From an uncultured Lachnospiraceae bacterium (lineage in GTDB: Bacteria > Bacillota > Clostridia > Lachnospirales > Lachnospiraceae): a stretch of DNA of 64,000 nucleotides. A program made the position numbers and the translations under genes. Positions 17,296 through 24,691 of this stretch are shown here, in pieces. Positions within the stretch are counted from its first letter, which is position 1, and every line of letters begins with the position of its first letter. The notes beneath the pieces were generated by a model, which worked only from the letters and a program-made list of their open reading frames with translations, did not search any database and was not told where the DNA came from. The stretch is from contig CAMNSZ010000004.1 in the NCBI GenBank assembly GCA_946557105.1, positions 124,001 to 188,000 of the forward strand. The letters run 5' to 3'.

Positions 17296-17387
17296 AAACC
17301 GACAGTTCTTTCAATTTTAAAGGATTTGAAAATTTTGCAAGTGAAATTGCAATGATACTGAATTGGTCAATGGAGTTATGTGAAGTA

Positions 17388-17416
17388 ATAACAGGAGGTA
17401 TTTATAAATTATGTAG
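17388..17416 (+). promoter_or_regulatory. Duplicated ribosome binding site with a start-stop codon pair
   Basis: ATAACAGGAGG followed 12 bases later by ATG (17411) and directly by TAG (17414). The same ATAACAGGAGG with AATTATGT occurs again at 17455-17478 as the real start of the GH13 gene. The upstream copy could load ribosomes that terminate at once, or be a relic of duplication. Confidence 0.4.
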
Positions 17417-17474
17417 ACTAACAAGTTCATGATAAACTATTAAAAACAAATATGATAACAGGAGGAACATAATT

Positions 17475-18785
17475 ATGTGGGCATATGAAAGTGTATTTTA
17501 TCAGATTTATCCATTGGGCTTTTGTGGGGCGCCCTTTGAAAACGACGGAGTTTTGGAGCATCGCATATTGAAGGTGAGGGATTGGATTCCCCAAATGAAG
17601 AGGCTGGGAATTAATGCGTTGTATTTGTCGCCCGTTTTTGAGTCGGATACTCATGGCTACAATACCAGAGATTATGAAAGAATCGACACGCGTCTGGGAA
17701 CCAATGAGGATTTTAAGGAGGTTTGCGCTCTCTTACACGAAAACGGCATCAGAGTGGTTTTAGACGGTGTTTTTAATCATGTGGGCAGAGGCTTCGGACC
17801 TTTTCAGGACGTACTGAGAAACCGTGAAAGCTCCCCTTATCTGAATTGGTTCTATCGTATTGATTTTGGAGGTAATTCCAATTATAACGATGGTCTGTGG
17901 TATGAGGGCTGGGAGGGGAATTATGATTTGGTGAAGCTGAATCTTCATAATGAGGACGTGATACAATATTTATTCCGTTGTATAAAGGGCTGGATAGAGG
18001 AGTTTGATATTGACGGTCTCCGTCTTGATGTGGCATATAGTCTGGAGGAGAATTTTGTGCAAAGACTTAGGGAATTTACTCAAGGTATGAAAGATGATTT
18101 TTATCTTTTAGGTGAAATGCTCCACGGAGATTATAATCGTCTGGTCAATGACAGGATGCTGCATTCCGCCACTAATTATGAGTGCTATAAGGGATTGTAC
18201 AGCAGCTTTAACACTATGAATATGTTTGAAATCAATCATTCGCTGTTAAGGCAGTTCGGACCGGAGAATTGGACCCTGTACAAGGGAAAGCATATGCTGT
18301 CATTTGTGGATAATCATGATGTGACAAGGGTAGCGAGTATATTGAACAACGAAAGACATATTCCTTTAATTTATGCTTTGATGTTCGGTATGCCTGGAAT
18401 TCCCTGCATCTATTACGGAAGCGAATGGGGAGCAAGGGCGCGCAAGGAGGAGGGTGACCCGGCGCTTCGCCCATGCTTTGCAGAGCCTGAATGGAATGAA
18501 CTCAGTGAATGGCTGGGAAGGCTCTGCGAGGTAAAAAAGAATTCAAGCGCGTTAAATTACGGAGATTTTCGTTCGGTGCTGCTCACAAATAAACAGTGCA
18601 TTTTTGAGAGGAGGTCGCAAAGCGAACGCTTGCTTGTGGCAGTTAATGCCCATGAAGAGGAGTTTGCGGCGCACTTTGACGCAGGGTGTGCTCATGCGGT
18701 GGACTTGCTCACAGGAGTGACACAGGACTTTGCCGGCGGCTGCGTCCTGCCCGGATATAGCGCTTTTTATTGGAAGACGGAATAA
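17475..18785 (+). CDS. GH13 alpha-amylase family enzyme (maltodextrin-degrading)
   Basis: 436 residues with a perfect AGGAGG. Conserved GH13 regions are present in order: DGVFNHVG (region I), DGLRLDVAYS with nucleophile Asp near 185, LGEMLHG with acid/base Glu near 214, and FVDNHD with Asp near 282. No signal peptide is present, so the enzyme is probably cytoplasmic. The short length, lack of an N-terminal beta-sandwich domain and small C-terminal domain fit maltodextrin- or oligosaccharide-hydrolysing members better than secreted amylases. It stands alone; a stem-loop (18815-18856) follows. Exact specificity is not resolved. Confidence 0.88.
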   Translation: MWAYESVFYQIYPLGFCGAPFENDGVLEHRILKVRDWIPQMKRLGINALYLSPVFESDTHGYNTRDYERIDTRLGTNEDFKEVCALLHENGIRVVLDGVFNHVGRGFGPFQDVLRNRESSPYLNWFYRIDFGGNSNYNDGLWYEGWEGNYDLVKLNLHNEDVIQYLFRCIKGWIEEFDIDGLRLDVAYSLEENFVQRLREFTQGMKDDFYLLGEMLHGDYNRLVNDRMLHSATNYECYKGLYSSFNTMNMFEINHSLLRQFGPENWTLYKGKHMLSFVDNHDVTRVASILNNERHIPLIYALMFGMPGIPCIYYGSEWGARARKEEGDPALRPCFAEPEWNELSEWLGRLCEVKKNSSALNYGDFRSVLLTNKQCIFERRSQSERLLVAVNAHEEEFAAHFDAGCAHAVDLLTGVTQDFAGGCVLPGYSAFYWKTE

Positions 18786-18814
18786 TTTCCTTACAATTAT
18801 CTTGTCACTGTTCA

Positions 18815-18856
18815 TCCGCCCTTAAGGAAGTAAAAGGCTTCTTCCTTGAAGGCGGA
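18815..18856 (+). terminator. Stem-loop after the GH13 gene
   Basis: TCCGCC (18815-18820) pairs with GGCGGA (18851-18856), with inner AGGAAG/CTTCCT pairing. There is no T run, so termination is uncertain. Confidence 0.4.
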
Positions 18857-18957
18857 CTGAGATTTGGCATATCTGCACGCCACGGCGCACATCTTATTTG
18901 GAAAATATCATCGTTCTGAAGGAATCATTTTTATTTCAAAATTAGTTATAATATATA

Positions 18958-18986
18958 TTGACATACAATATTATATGATGTATACT
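18958..18986 (+). promoter_or_regulatory. Promoter of the PadR operon
   Basis: TTGACA (18958-18963), 17-bp spacer, TATACT (18981-18986); a near-consensus promoter whose spacer is filled by the first operator copy. Confidence 0.75.
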
Positions 18987-19024
18987 ATGCCTAACAAATA
19001 ATATTATACAACATATAATATTAT
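18965..19024. promoter_or_regulatory. Inverted pair of 20-bp PadR-type operators
   Basis: Copy 1 at 18965-18984 (ACAATATTATATGATGTATA) and copy 2 on the minus strand at 19005-19024 (ATAATATTATATGTTGTATA) match at 18 of 20 positions. Their centres are 40 bp apart. Copy 1 lies between -35 and -10, copy 2 in the leader. This suits autoregulation by the PadR protein encoded next (inference). Confidence 0.6.
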
Positions 19025-19057
19025 AAAAGTATAAGGAAATATGTGAGGAGAGATGAC

Positions 19058-19408
19058 ATGGTATTTAATACAGGAGCAGCTTTGTTGGATGCAATTGTAT
19101 TAGCAGTTGTTTCCAAGGAGCCGGAAGGAACGTATGGGTACAAAATTACCCAAGAGGTCCGTCAGGTAATCGAATTGTCAGAATCCACACTCTATCCGGT
19201 ACTTCGCAGGCTTCAGAAGGACGAATGTCTTGAGGTCTACGACATGGAATGCGCAGGCCGCAACAGGCGTTACTATAAGGTGACGAGCAAGGGGTGGGCA
19301 CAGCTGAAGCTATATGAGAGCGAGTGGCGCAGATATTCGGATAAGATAACAGGGCTCTTTGAGGGCAGAGTGGATTTTAAGGCAGCGGCGGATTTAATTG
19401 ATTTTTAA
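19058..19408 (+). CDS. PadR family transcriptional regulator
   Basis: 116 residues from ATG 19058, with GAGGAGAG as site; an in-frame GTG at 19043 lies inside that site and is less likely. The winged helix shows YGYKITQEV (about 30-38), SESTLYPVLRRLQKDECLE (about 47-65) and RRYYKVTSKGW, all typical of PadR subfamily 2. Such proteins sense small molecules or envelope state and repress transporters or membrane genes. It leads an operon with a DUF1700 and a DUF4097 gene, a widespread arrangement, and probably controls its own promoter through the operator pair upstream. Confidence 0.92.
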   Translation: MVFNTGAALLDAIVLAVVSKEPEGTYGYKITQEVRQVIELSESTLYPVLRRLQKDECLEVYDMECAGRNRRYYKVTSKGWAQLKLYESEWRRYSDKITGLFEGRVDFKAAADLIDF

Positions 19409-19444
19409 GGGAAAGGATAAGGCGTTAGGTCGCAGGAAAGGTGT

Positions 19445-20119
19445 ATGAACAGAGTTGTTTTTATGAAGCAGTTGGAAAGTCTGCTCCAGAATGTATCTCC
19501 TACGGAACGCGAGGAGGCATTGCAATATTACAATGATTATTTTGACGATGCGGGCAAGGAAAATGAGCAGGAGGTTATAGAGGCGCTTGGCAATCCCGCC
19601 TCAATAGCCGAAAACATCAGAAGGGACTTATACGGAGCCGGCAGCGCTTCCTATCAGGGCGAAACGGACAGTACAAGAGCGGTGATACAATATCAGACAG
19701 GCGCCGTGTCGACAGCGCAGCCTGTAAAGGAGAAGGATGAAGGTTTGTCCGCAGGGGTAATTGCATTGATAGTGGTGTTGATTGTATTGTCTTCACCCAT
19801 TTGGATTGGTTTGGCGGGAGCGTTGTTCGGATGTCTGGCAAGTGTGGCGCTTGCATTATTCGGCTTGATATTAGGCTTCGGAGTGGCATTTATATCGTGT
19901 TTTGCGGTAATGGTAGTGCTGGTGATTGTGGGATTGATGTGTATAGCCACGTCTCCGCTTACGGGAGTTGCGCTTATCGGCGGAGGCTTTATCTGTGGCG
20001 CCGTCAGTTTACTGTTTTTGATGCTGACGGTTGCAATATGCGGAATTGTATTGCCGGCTATCTGCAAGGGAATCGTATGTCTATGCCGTAAGCTGTCCGG
20101 CAAAAAGAAAAAGGCGTAA
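19445..20119 (+). CDS. DUF1700 (HAAS domain) membrane protein
   Basis: 224 residues. The first ~60 form a small helical domain, MKQLESLLQNVSPTEREE, YYNDYFDDAG and ALGNPASIAENI, typical of HAAS/DUF1700 proteins. After a linker come three or four hydrophobic segments from about residue 100 to 215 and a basic tail. The family is regularly encoded with PadR regulators and is thought to act in signalling with them at the membrane. It lies 36 bp after the PadR gene and 71 bp before the DUF4097 gene, in one operon. Confidence 0.87.
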   Translation: MNRVVFMKQLESLLQNVSPTEREEALQYYNDYFDDAGKENEQEVIEALGNPASIAENIRRDLYGAGSASYQGETDSTRAVIQYQTGAVSTAQPVKEKDEGLSAGVIALIVVLIVLSSPIWIGLAGALFGCLASVALALFGLILGFGVAFISCFAVMVVLVIVGLMCIATSPLTGVALIGGGFICGAVSLLFLMLTVAICGIVLPAICKGIVCLCRKLSGKKKKA

Positions 20120-20190
20120 GAGCTTATTTTTACACGGTAAATTTGTGCTGACGCTTAAATTAGCAAGTTGTTGGCTGAACGGAGGTTATT

Positions 20191-21171
20191 ATGAGAAGAT
20201 TTATGAAGGGCTGTGGTATTACAGCATTGGTTCTGTTGATAGTGGGATTGATCATGGCGGTGGTGGCAGGCACAATACAGGGTAGAACCACTATTGAGGA
20301 TGTGGTGGAGAGCGTAACCGGCGGTAAGGTTAATATAAATTTAGGAGAATGGGGAGAATGGGGAGTTACCGTAGGAGATAATGTATTTAATACTTTGGAG
20401 GATTGGAACAGCGACATGAAATTTAAAATCGGAGATAACATTAGCTTTGACAAATCTTATGAGATATTTAAAGGTGACATGGACAAAACTCTGCTGGGAA
20501 GTAATGTGCAAAAACTGGATATTGAGGCGGGAGGCTGCATATTTACGGTGGAACAGTCCGATGACGATAATTTTTATATGGAGGGGAAAAATATAGGTAA
20601 GGCGCAGGGCTTTATCAAAAATAATACTGTGTATATAAAGGCTTATAAGTCGGGGAAGATTTCGTTAAACGACATTAAGGCCTGTAAGGTAACTCTTTAT
20701 ATACCGGCGAAAAGCAGTTTTGAAGAGGTGGAAATACAGGTAGGCGCAGGTCAGCTTCAGCTTGCGGATATAAAGGCGGGAGATTTGAAGGCAGAGGTCG
20801 GAGCCGGTGAAATTTTGATGTCGGATATGACCGCAGATAATCTGGATGTAACCGTCGGCATGGGCCAAATAAGTATGGATAATGTTCAGGTACAGGCTCT
20901 CGATGTGGAGGTCGGCATGGGCAGCTTTGACATGCGGGGAGATATTTTAAAGAAAGCCGATTTGGAATGCGCCATGGGAAATATTGAGATGACGGTGAAC
21001 GGTAAGGAGGAGGACTTCAACTATCATATAGAGGGCGCCATGGGAAGTGTCGCGATAGGAGATAACGGGTTTGCAGGCGTTGCGCAGGAGAGGTCTATCC
21101 AAAATAATGCGGATAAGAACATGGAGGTGGAATGCGCCATGGGAAATATTAGTATATGGTTTACCGAATAG
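20191..21171 (+). CDS. DUF4097 family beta-repeat envelope protein
   Basis: 326 residues with GGAGG upstream. One N-terminal membrane segment (about residues 10-30) anchors the protein. The rest is a repetitive beta-helix-like region with recurring units such as VEVGMGSFDMR, AEVGAGEILMSDM and ECAMGNI(E/S), typical of DUF4097 (putative adhesin) proteins. The domain is predicted to face outside. It is the last gene of the PadR operon. The 3' end overlaps the convergent kinase gene by 11 bp. Function is unknown. Confidence 0.85.
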   Translation: MRRFMKGCGITALVLLIVGLIMAVVAGTIQGRTTIEDVVESVTGGKVNINLGEWGEWGVTVGDNVFNTLEDWNSDMKFKIGDNISFDKSYEIFKGDMDKTLLGSNVQKLDIEAGGCIFTVEQSDDDNFYMEGKNIGKAQGFIKNNTVYIKAYKSGKISLNDIKACKVTLYIPAKSSFEEVEIQVGAGQLQLADIKAGDLKAEVGAGEILMSDMTADNLDVTVGMGQISMDNVQVQALDVEVGMGSFDMRGDILKKADLECAMGNIEMTVNGKEEDFNYHIEGAMGSVAIGDNGFAGVAQERSIQNNADKNMEVECAMGNISIWFTE

Positions 21172-22033
21172 GATAAAGAAGGTGTAGATATTTTTCAAAT
21201 AGAACGCCCTCTTTGACAGGTACGCCGGCTTTATCGCTGCCGTGAATACATGCGGCGATAAAGCCGGCGGCTTTTTTTACGGAAGAGGTAAGCTCCCTGC
21301 CGTATAAGGCGTCGGCAATCAATATGGAGGCAAATAAATCACCGGTGCCGGGGCGTGAAGCTCCCGCCGAGGGGGTCTCTATGAGACTATGGCAGCCGTC
21401 CTGCCAAACATAGTTTATAAAACTGTCGCTGTCGTGCAGCCCGGTAATGACAATATGACCGGAGCAGAGGGAAGCAAGCTTTTCACTGATGGCGGCAAGC
21501 TCCGAAGGAGAAAAGCCATCCGCCTTATAGGGTGTGTCTGTCAGAAGACATGCCTCGGTAATATTCGGAGTAATGATTTGCGCATATTTAAGCAGTCTTC
21601 GCATAGAAAGGCAGTGACTGTGGGTGACGGTGGCATAAGCCTTGCCGTGGTCGCCCATAACGGGGTCAAGCAGAAAGACGGAAGGCTGAAAATAATTTAA
21701 AAATTCTTCTACAACGGCTGTCTGCTCCACATTTCCCAAAAAACCGCAATATAGTCCGTCGAAGGTAAAGCGGTTTTGCTTCCAGACGCGGAGATATTCA
21801 CGCATATGAGGAGTGTAGTCCTCGAAATAACAGTGAGGAAAGGCAAAGTGATTGGATAAAACAGACGTAGGCACAGGACATACCTGTACCTGCATAGCGC
21901 TAATGACAGGCAGGGCGACCGTAGTGGAGCATCGCCCAAAGCCTGCTATATCGTTTATCATGGCAAGACGGGGAATATTACCATCTATACATGAATTCGG
22001 TTCAACATAATAGAAGCCGGTATCTTTCTGCAT
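21161..22033 (-). CDS. pdxK: Pyridoxine/pyridoxal kinase-like protein (PfkB/ThiD superfamily)
   Basis: 290 residues. MINDIAGFGRCS near the N terminus (about 26-37) is the typical substrate-end motif of PdxK/PdxY, and RPGTGDLFAS near the C terminus carries the catalytic Asp (about 232) and anion hole. The predicted reaction is ATP-dependent 5'-phosphorylation of B6 vitamers. The neighbour upstream on the same strand is an ECF S component, giving a likely uptake-and-phosphorylation pair for vitamin B6. Start ATG 22033 has AAGGGGC about 10 bases upstream; an ATG at the MINDIAG site would be shorter than usual. Confidence 0.85.
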   Translation of the reverse strand: MQKDTGFYYVEPNSCIDGNIPRLAMINDIAGFGRCSTTVALPVISAMQVQVCPVPTSVLSNHFAFPHCYFEDYTPHMREYLRVWKQNRFTFDGLYCGFLGNVEQTAVVEEFLNYFQPSVFLLDPVMGDHGKAYATVTHSHCLSMRRLLKYAQIITPNITEACLLTDTPYKADGFSPSELAAISEKLASLCSGHIVITGLHDSDSFINYVWQDGCHSLIETPSAGASRPGTGDLFASILIADALYGRELTSSVKKAAGFIAACIHGSDKAGVPVKEGVLFEKYLHLLYPIR

Positions 22034-22083
22034 GACATGCCGCCCCTTTACATTTTTAGTTACAATTCCTTTGCATAAGGTTT

Positions 22084-23007
22084 CTATTGAGTTTTTTCGG
22101 GAGTTACCTGTACAAACAAGCCTGCCTTGCGCAGCGCGGGCCGCAGAGCTATATAGAAAACGGTAGCTGCAATTACTGCAATCACTGCGTTCACAAGGGT
22201 GGTTACGGCGCTCATTTTGGCAAGAAGCTTTGAGGCATCCTGAGGAACACCTAAAAGATAGGTTTTATAAAAGTATCCGACGATGGGGTCGGCAATCACA
22301 TTAAAGCCCAAGCCGAGAATGCAGGAGCAGACCGTAGCTCCTGTGACATATTTGGCGTCATGTCTGCGGCTCAGCTTGAAAATCTTATGAGCCGTCAAGC
22401 CTACGATTAAGCCGATACAAAGCTTTAATACAAAGGTTTTCGGCGCGCTGGTGACATAAGCGGTGGTTAAATCGCCGATAGTCATTCCTACGGCGCCGGC
22501 AAGTCCGCCCCAGTAGCCGCCAAGCAATAGCGCCGCCAGCACACAGAATACATTGCCCAGATGAAAGGCCGTCTTCTCCGCACCAACAGGGATATCGATT
22601 TTACAAAAAGCAAAGCCGATATAGCAGAGAGCTGCAAGAAAGCCTGCCTGTACCATTCGGGTAGTATCAGGTCGCTGTAAAGCGGTCGTTCCGATAAAGG
22701 CATTATAAAGCCCTTTAAAAAATAATGCAATAGCGGCGAACAAAACGGTAAGCCCATAAGAATAAGGGCGCTCTAGTCGAAGCTTTTCATCGGTGAGTGA
22801 AGCGGCCTTTGCGGTAAGTGCTTCAAGGTCGCCGTCCACGGTTCCCTTCTTAATTTCTTTTATCCGGTTATTAATATCCGACAATTGGCTGCTTACGGGC
22901 AGGGATTCCTGATAACCGGTCTCATATGCATATTTAGACCAAAAAATGCTTGCAATCAATAATACGATACCTACAATTAAAAGACCATAACTTTTCTTTT
23001 TTTCCAT
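22084..23007 (-). CDS. ECF transporter S component, probably for vitamin B6
   Basis: 307 residues from the ATG at 23007, which has GGAGG 6 bases upstream; the longer frame to 23130 lacks a site. It has one N-terminal helix, a short coiled-coil-like stretch (about 45-85), then some six hydrophobic segments. AFHLGNVFCVLAALLLGG and GLAGAVGMTIGDL are the usual S-component motifs. S components bind the vitamin and pair with a shared EcfAAT energising module, not encoded here. The downstream pyridoxine-type kinase, 50 bp away, suggests B6 as ligand (inference). The extra N-terminal helix and linker are unusual. Confidence 0.82.
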   Translation of the reverse strand: MEKKKSYGLLIVGIVLLIASIFWSKYAYETGYQESLPVSSQLSDINNRIKEIKKGTVDGDLEALTAKAASLTDEKLRLERPYSYGLTVLFAAIALFFKGLYNAFIGTTALQRPDTTRMVQAGFLAALCYIGFAFCKIDIPVGAEKTAFHLGNVFCVLAALLLGGYWGGLAGAVGMTIGDLTTAYVTSAPKTFVLKLCIGLIVGLTAHKIFKLSRRHDAKYVTGATVCSCILGLGFNVIADPIVGYFYKTYLLGVPQDASKLLAKMSAVTTLVNAVIAVIAATVFYIALRPALRKAGLFVQVTPEKTQ

Positions 23008-23047
23008 ATTATACCTCCATGCCGGAGCGTTTTTTGCGCAGGCCCGC

Positions 23048-23104
23048 GAGCCGAATATCAGATTCGGCTCTGCGATGCAAATTTGTGGCCCCGTCACAAA
23101 TTTG
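23048..23104 (-). promoter_or_regulatory. Tandem perfect hairpins in the leader of the ECF gene
   Basis: GAGCCGAAT (23048-23056) pairs with ATTCGGCTC (23062-23070), and CAAATTTGTG (23078-23087) with CACAAATTTG (23095-23104). Both lie within 100 nt upstream of the minus-strand start codon and could form a structured 5' leader. No known riboswitch was recognised. The rest of 23105-23382 holds no supported gene. Confidence 0.45.
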
Positions 23105-23382
23105 TATGTGAAAAGCAAGCGCCGTATCATGTAATTTCAAAGTCAGTTTAATGGAAAAGTGGTTTTACAAAAAGAGCCAGAATATATATTTTTTACCATG
23201 CCAGTTTATATATTTGCTTTTTATCCACATAGAGTATTGCAGATTTGTCTAAATTGTATTAAAATTTATTATATTGATAAAGCGATATGCTATTAACATA
23301 AAAATACAAACTACGGCTTGTGACATAAAATAAATTTAACAAAATTTATTAAATTTGGTCAATTTGGTAAGGAGAAATGCAA

Positions 23383-24240
23383 ATGAAAAATGTATTGAAG
23401 CAATTGGGAAAATCTGTATGCTATTTATTGCTTATGGTAGGGATGCAATTTATAGTTATGATAGGTATGATGATATTTTATTGCGTGAGGCTGGTTTTCG
23501 AGCTGGGGCTGACAGGAGGAACATATGACGAGGAGCAGATGATGCAAGACATATTGAACTTTGTTATGAGTAATCAGAACTGGCTTGTCATTATTTATGG
23601 TTTTTTTACCATGGTAATATTGTGGCTGTTCTTTTTAATCCGAAAGAAAAATCTGTTGAAGGAGACGGCGCTTATACCTTTTAAGGCGAGACTGCTGCTG
23701 CCCGTAATCATATTAGGATTGGGTCTGGGGATGTTTATGAATTTCGGATTGCAGATTATTCCTTTGCCGGAGGAGCTTATAAGCTCGTATAATGATTCTT
23801 CACAAGGGCTGTTTCAAAATTCCGTATGGGTGCTTATCCTGTCCAATGTGATAGCGGCGCCCTTAGTGGAGGAAGCGGTTTTTCGCGGATTGATTATGCG
23901 AAGGCTTGACAAGGCAATGCCCACATGGGTGGCTGTGCTGATATCCTCGGCGGCATTCGGCGCGTTGCATGGGCATCCTCTCTGGGTGGCGTATGCCGCC
24001 GCAGGCGCCGTTTTGTTTGCCGTGGTTGCCATAAGATGTAAATCCACTCTTGCGTCGCTGCTTATGCATATGCTTATGAATTTGTTCGGAACACTGCTGG
24101 CAATCTTTAATCCGGAGGTTACCATAGAGTTTTGTATCGGCGGCACAGTGCTGGGATTTGTGCTTTTAGCGGCAGGATTGATACCCCTGATTAAAATGTC
24201 TGCTCAACCTTATGAAAAGAAGGATATGGTCAATCCTTAA
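23383..24240 (+). CDS. CPBP family intramembrane metalloprotease
   Basis: 285 residues from ATG 23383; AAGGAG is 8 bases upstream, while the in-frame ATG at 23377 is too close to it. Seven or so hydrophobic segments. The CAAX-protease/bacteriocin-processing (ABI) motifs are present: EEAVFRGLIMRRL with the paired Glu, FGALHGHP with the first metal His, and a third region with LLMHMLMNLFG. Bacterial members are implicated in bacteriocin immunity, peptide processing or membrane-protein turnover. It is a single gene between the ECF gene and valS; the substrate is unknown. Confidence 0.9.
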   Translation: MKNVLKQLGKSVCYLLLMVGMQFIVMIGMMIFYCVRLVFELGLTGGTYDEEQMMQDILNFVMSNQNWLVIIYGFFTMVILWLFFLIRKKNLLKETALIPFKARLLLPVIILGLGLGMFMNFGLQIIPLPEELISSYNDSSQGLFQNSVWVLILSNVIAAPLVEEAVFRGLIMRRLDKAMPTWVAVLISSAAFGALHGHPLWVAYAAAGAVLFAVVAIRCKSTLASLLMHMLMNLFGTLLAIFNPEVTIEFCIGGTVLGFVLLAAGLIPLIKMSAQPYEKKDMVNP

Positions 24241-24304
24241 ATGCAAGGATTTTTTAAGTATCGCAGGACAGTCATGAAAAGTACAATAAATTTTTTCATA
24301 TCTA

Positions 24305-24334
24305 TTGACAAAAGCGGTTGATTTGAACTATATT
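24305..24334 (+). promoter_or_regulatory. Promoter of the T-box-valS unit
   Basis: TTGACA (24305-24310), 18-bp spacer, TATATT (24329-24334). Confidence 0.65.
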
Positions 24335-24344
24335 TTTCCTATAC

Positions 24345-24637
24345 AAAATGAAAGGCGAAGAATAAGAGGAGTATGCATCACCCCTTAAAAGAGAGAGCGG
24401 CTGTGCGACGCTGAAAGGCTGCTTTAGGGAAGGGATGCGGAAGGTAGCTTAGGAGCCGGAGAACTGAAGAGCAGCCGTTATACCATAAATACGACTGAAG
24501 AGTAGGTTCCCACGATTTATCCCCGTTAGCGGATAAGGCTTTTTTGAAGTCTACAGAGGCAGGGAGCTTCCCTGTAAACAAAGGTGGTACCGCGTTCATT
24601 ACGCCCTTTGCCGGCAAATCCGGCAAAGGGCTTTTTT
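24345..24637 (+). promoter_or_regulatory. T-box riboswitch upstream of valS
   Basis: The T-box core AAAGGTGGTACCGCG lies at about 24580-24594 and is followed by a strong terminator: GCCCTTTGCCGG 24603-24614 pairing with CCGGCAAAGGGC 24620-24631, then six T. Upstream are the stem I pairing GCATC..CCCTT with AAGGGATGC and a hairpin around 24519-24535. Uncharged tRNA-Val should stabilise the antiterminator and allow valS expression. The specifier codon is not resolved with certainty by eye; a GTA in the 3' half of stem I is a candidate. Confidence 0.93.
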
Positions 24638-24691
24638 GCGCGGGCAATGAGCCGGGCGCCTACCCCCGTTTTAAATGCGAAAGGAGACAAT

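Noticed and set aside
23008..23130. N-terminal extension of the ECF S component
   Set aside because: It runs through two hairpins and lacks a site; ATG at 23007 follows GGAGG.
24584..24691. N-terminal extension of valS
   Set aside because: The extension falls in the T-box and terminator; ATG 24692 has a perfect ribosome binding site.
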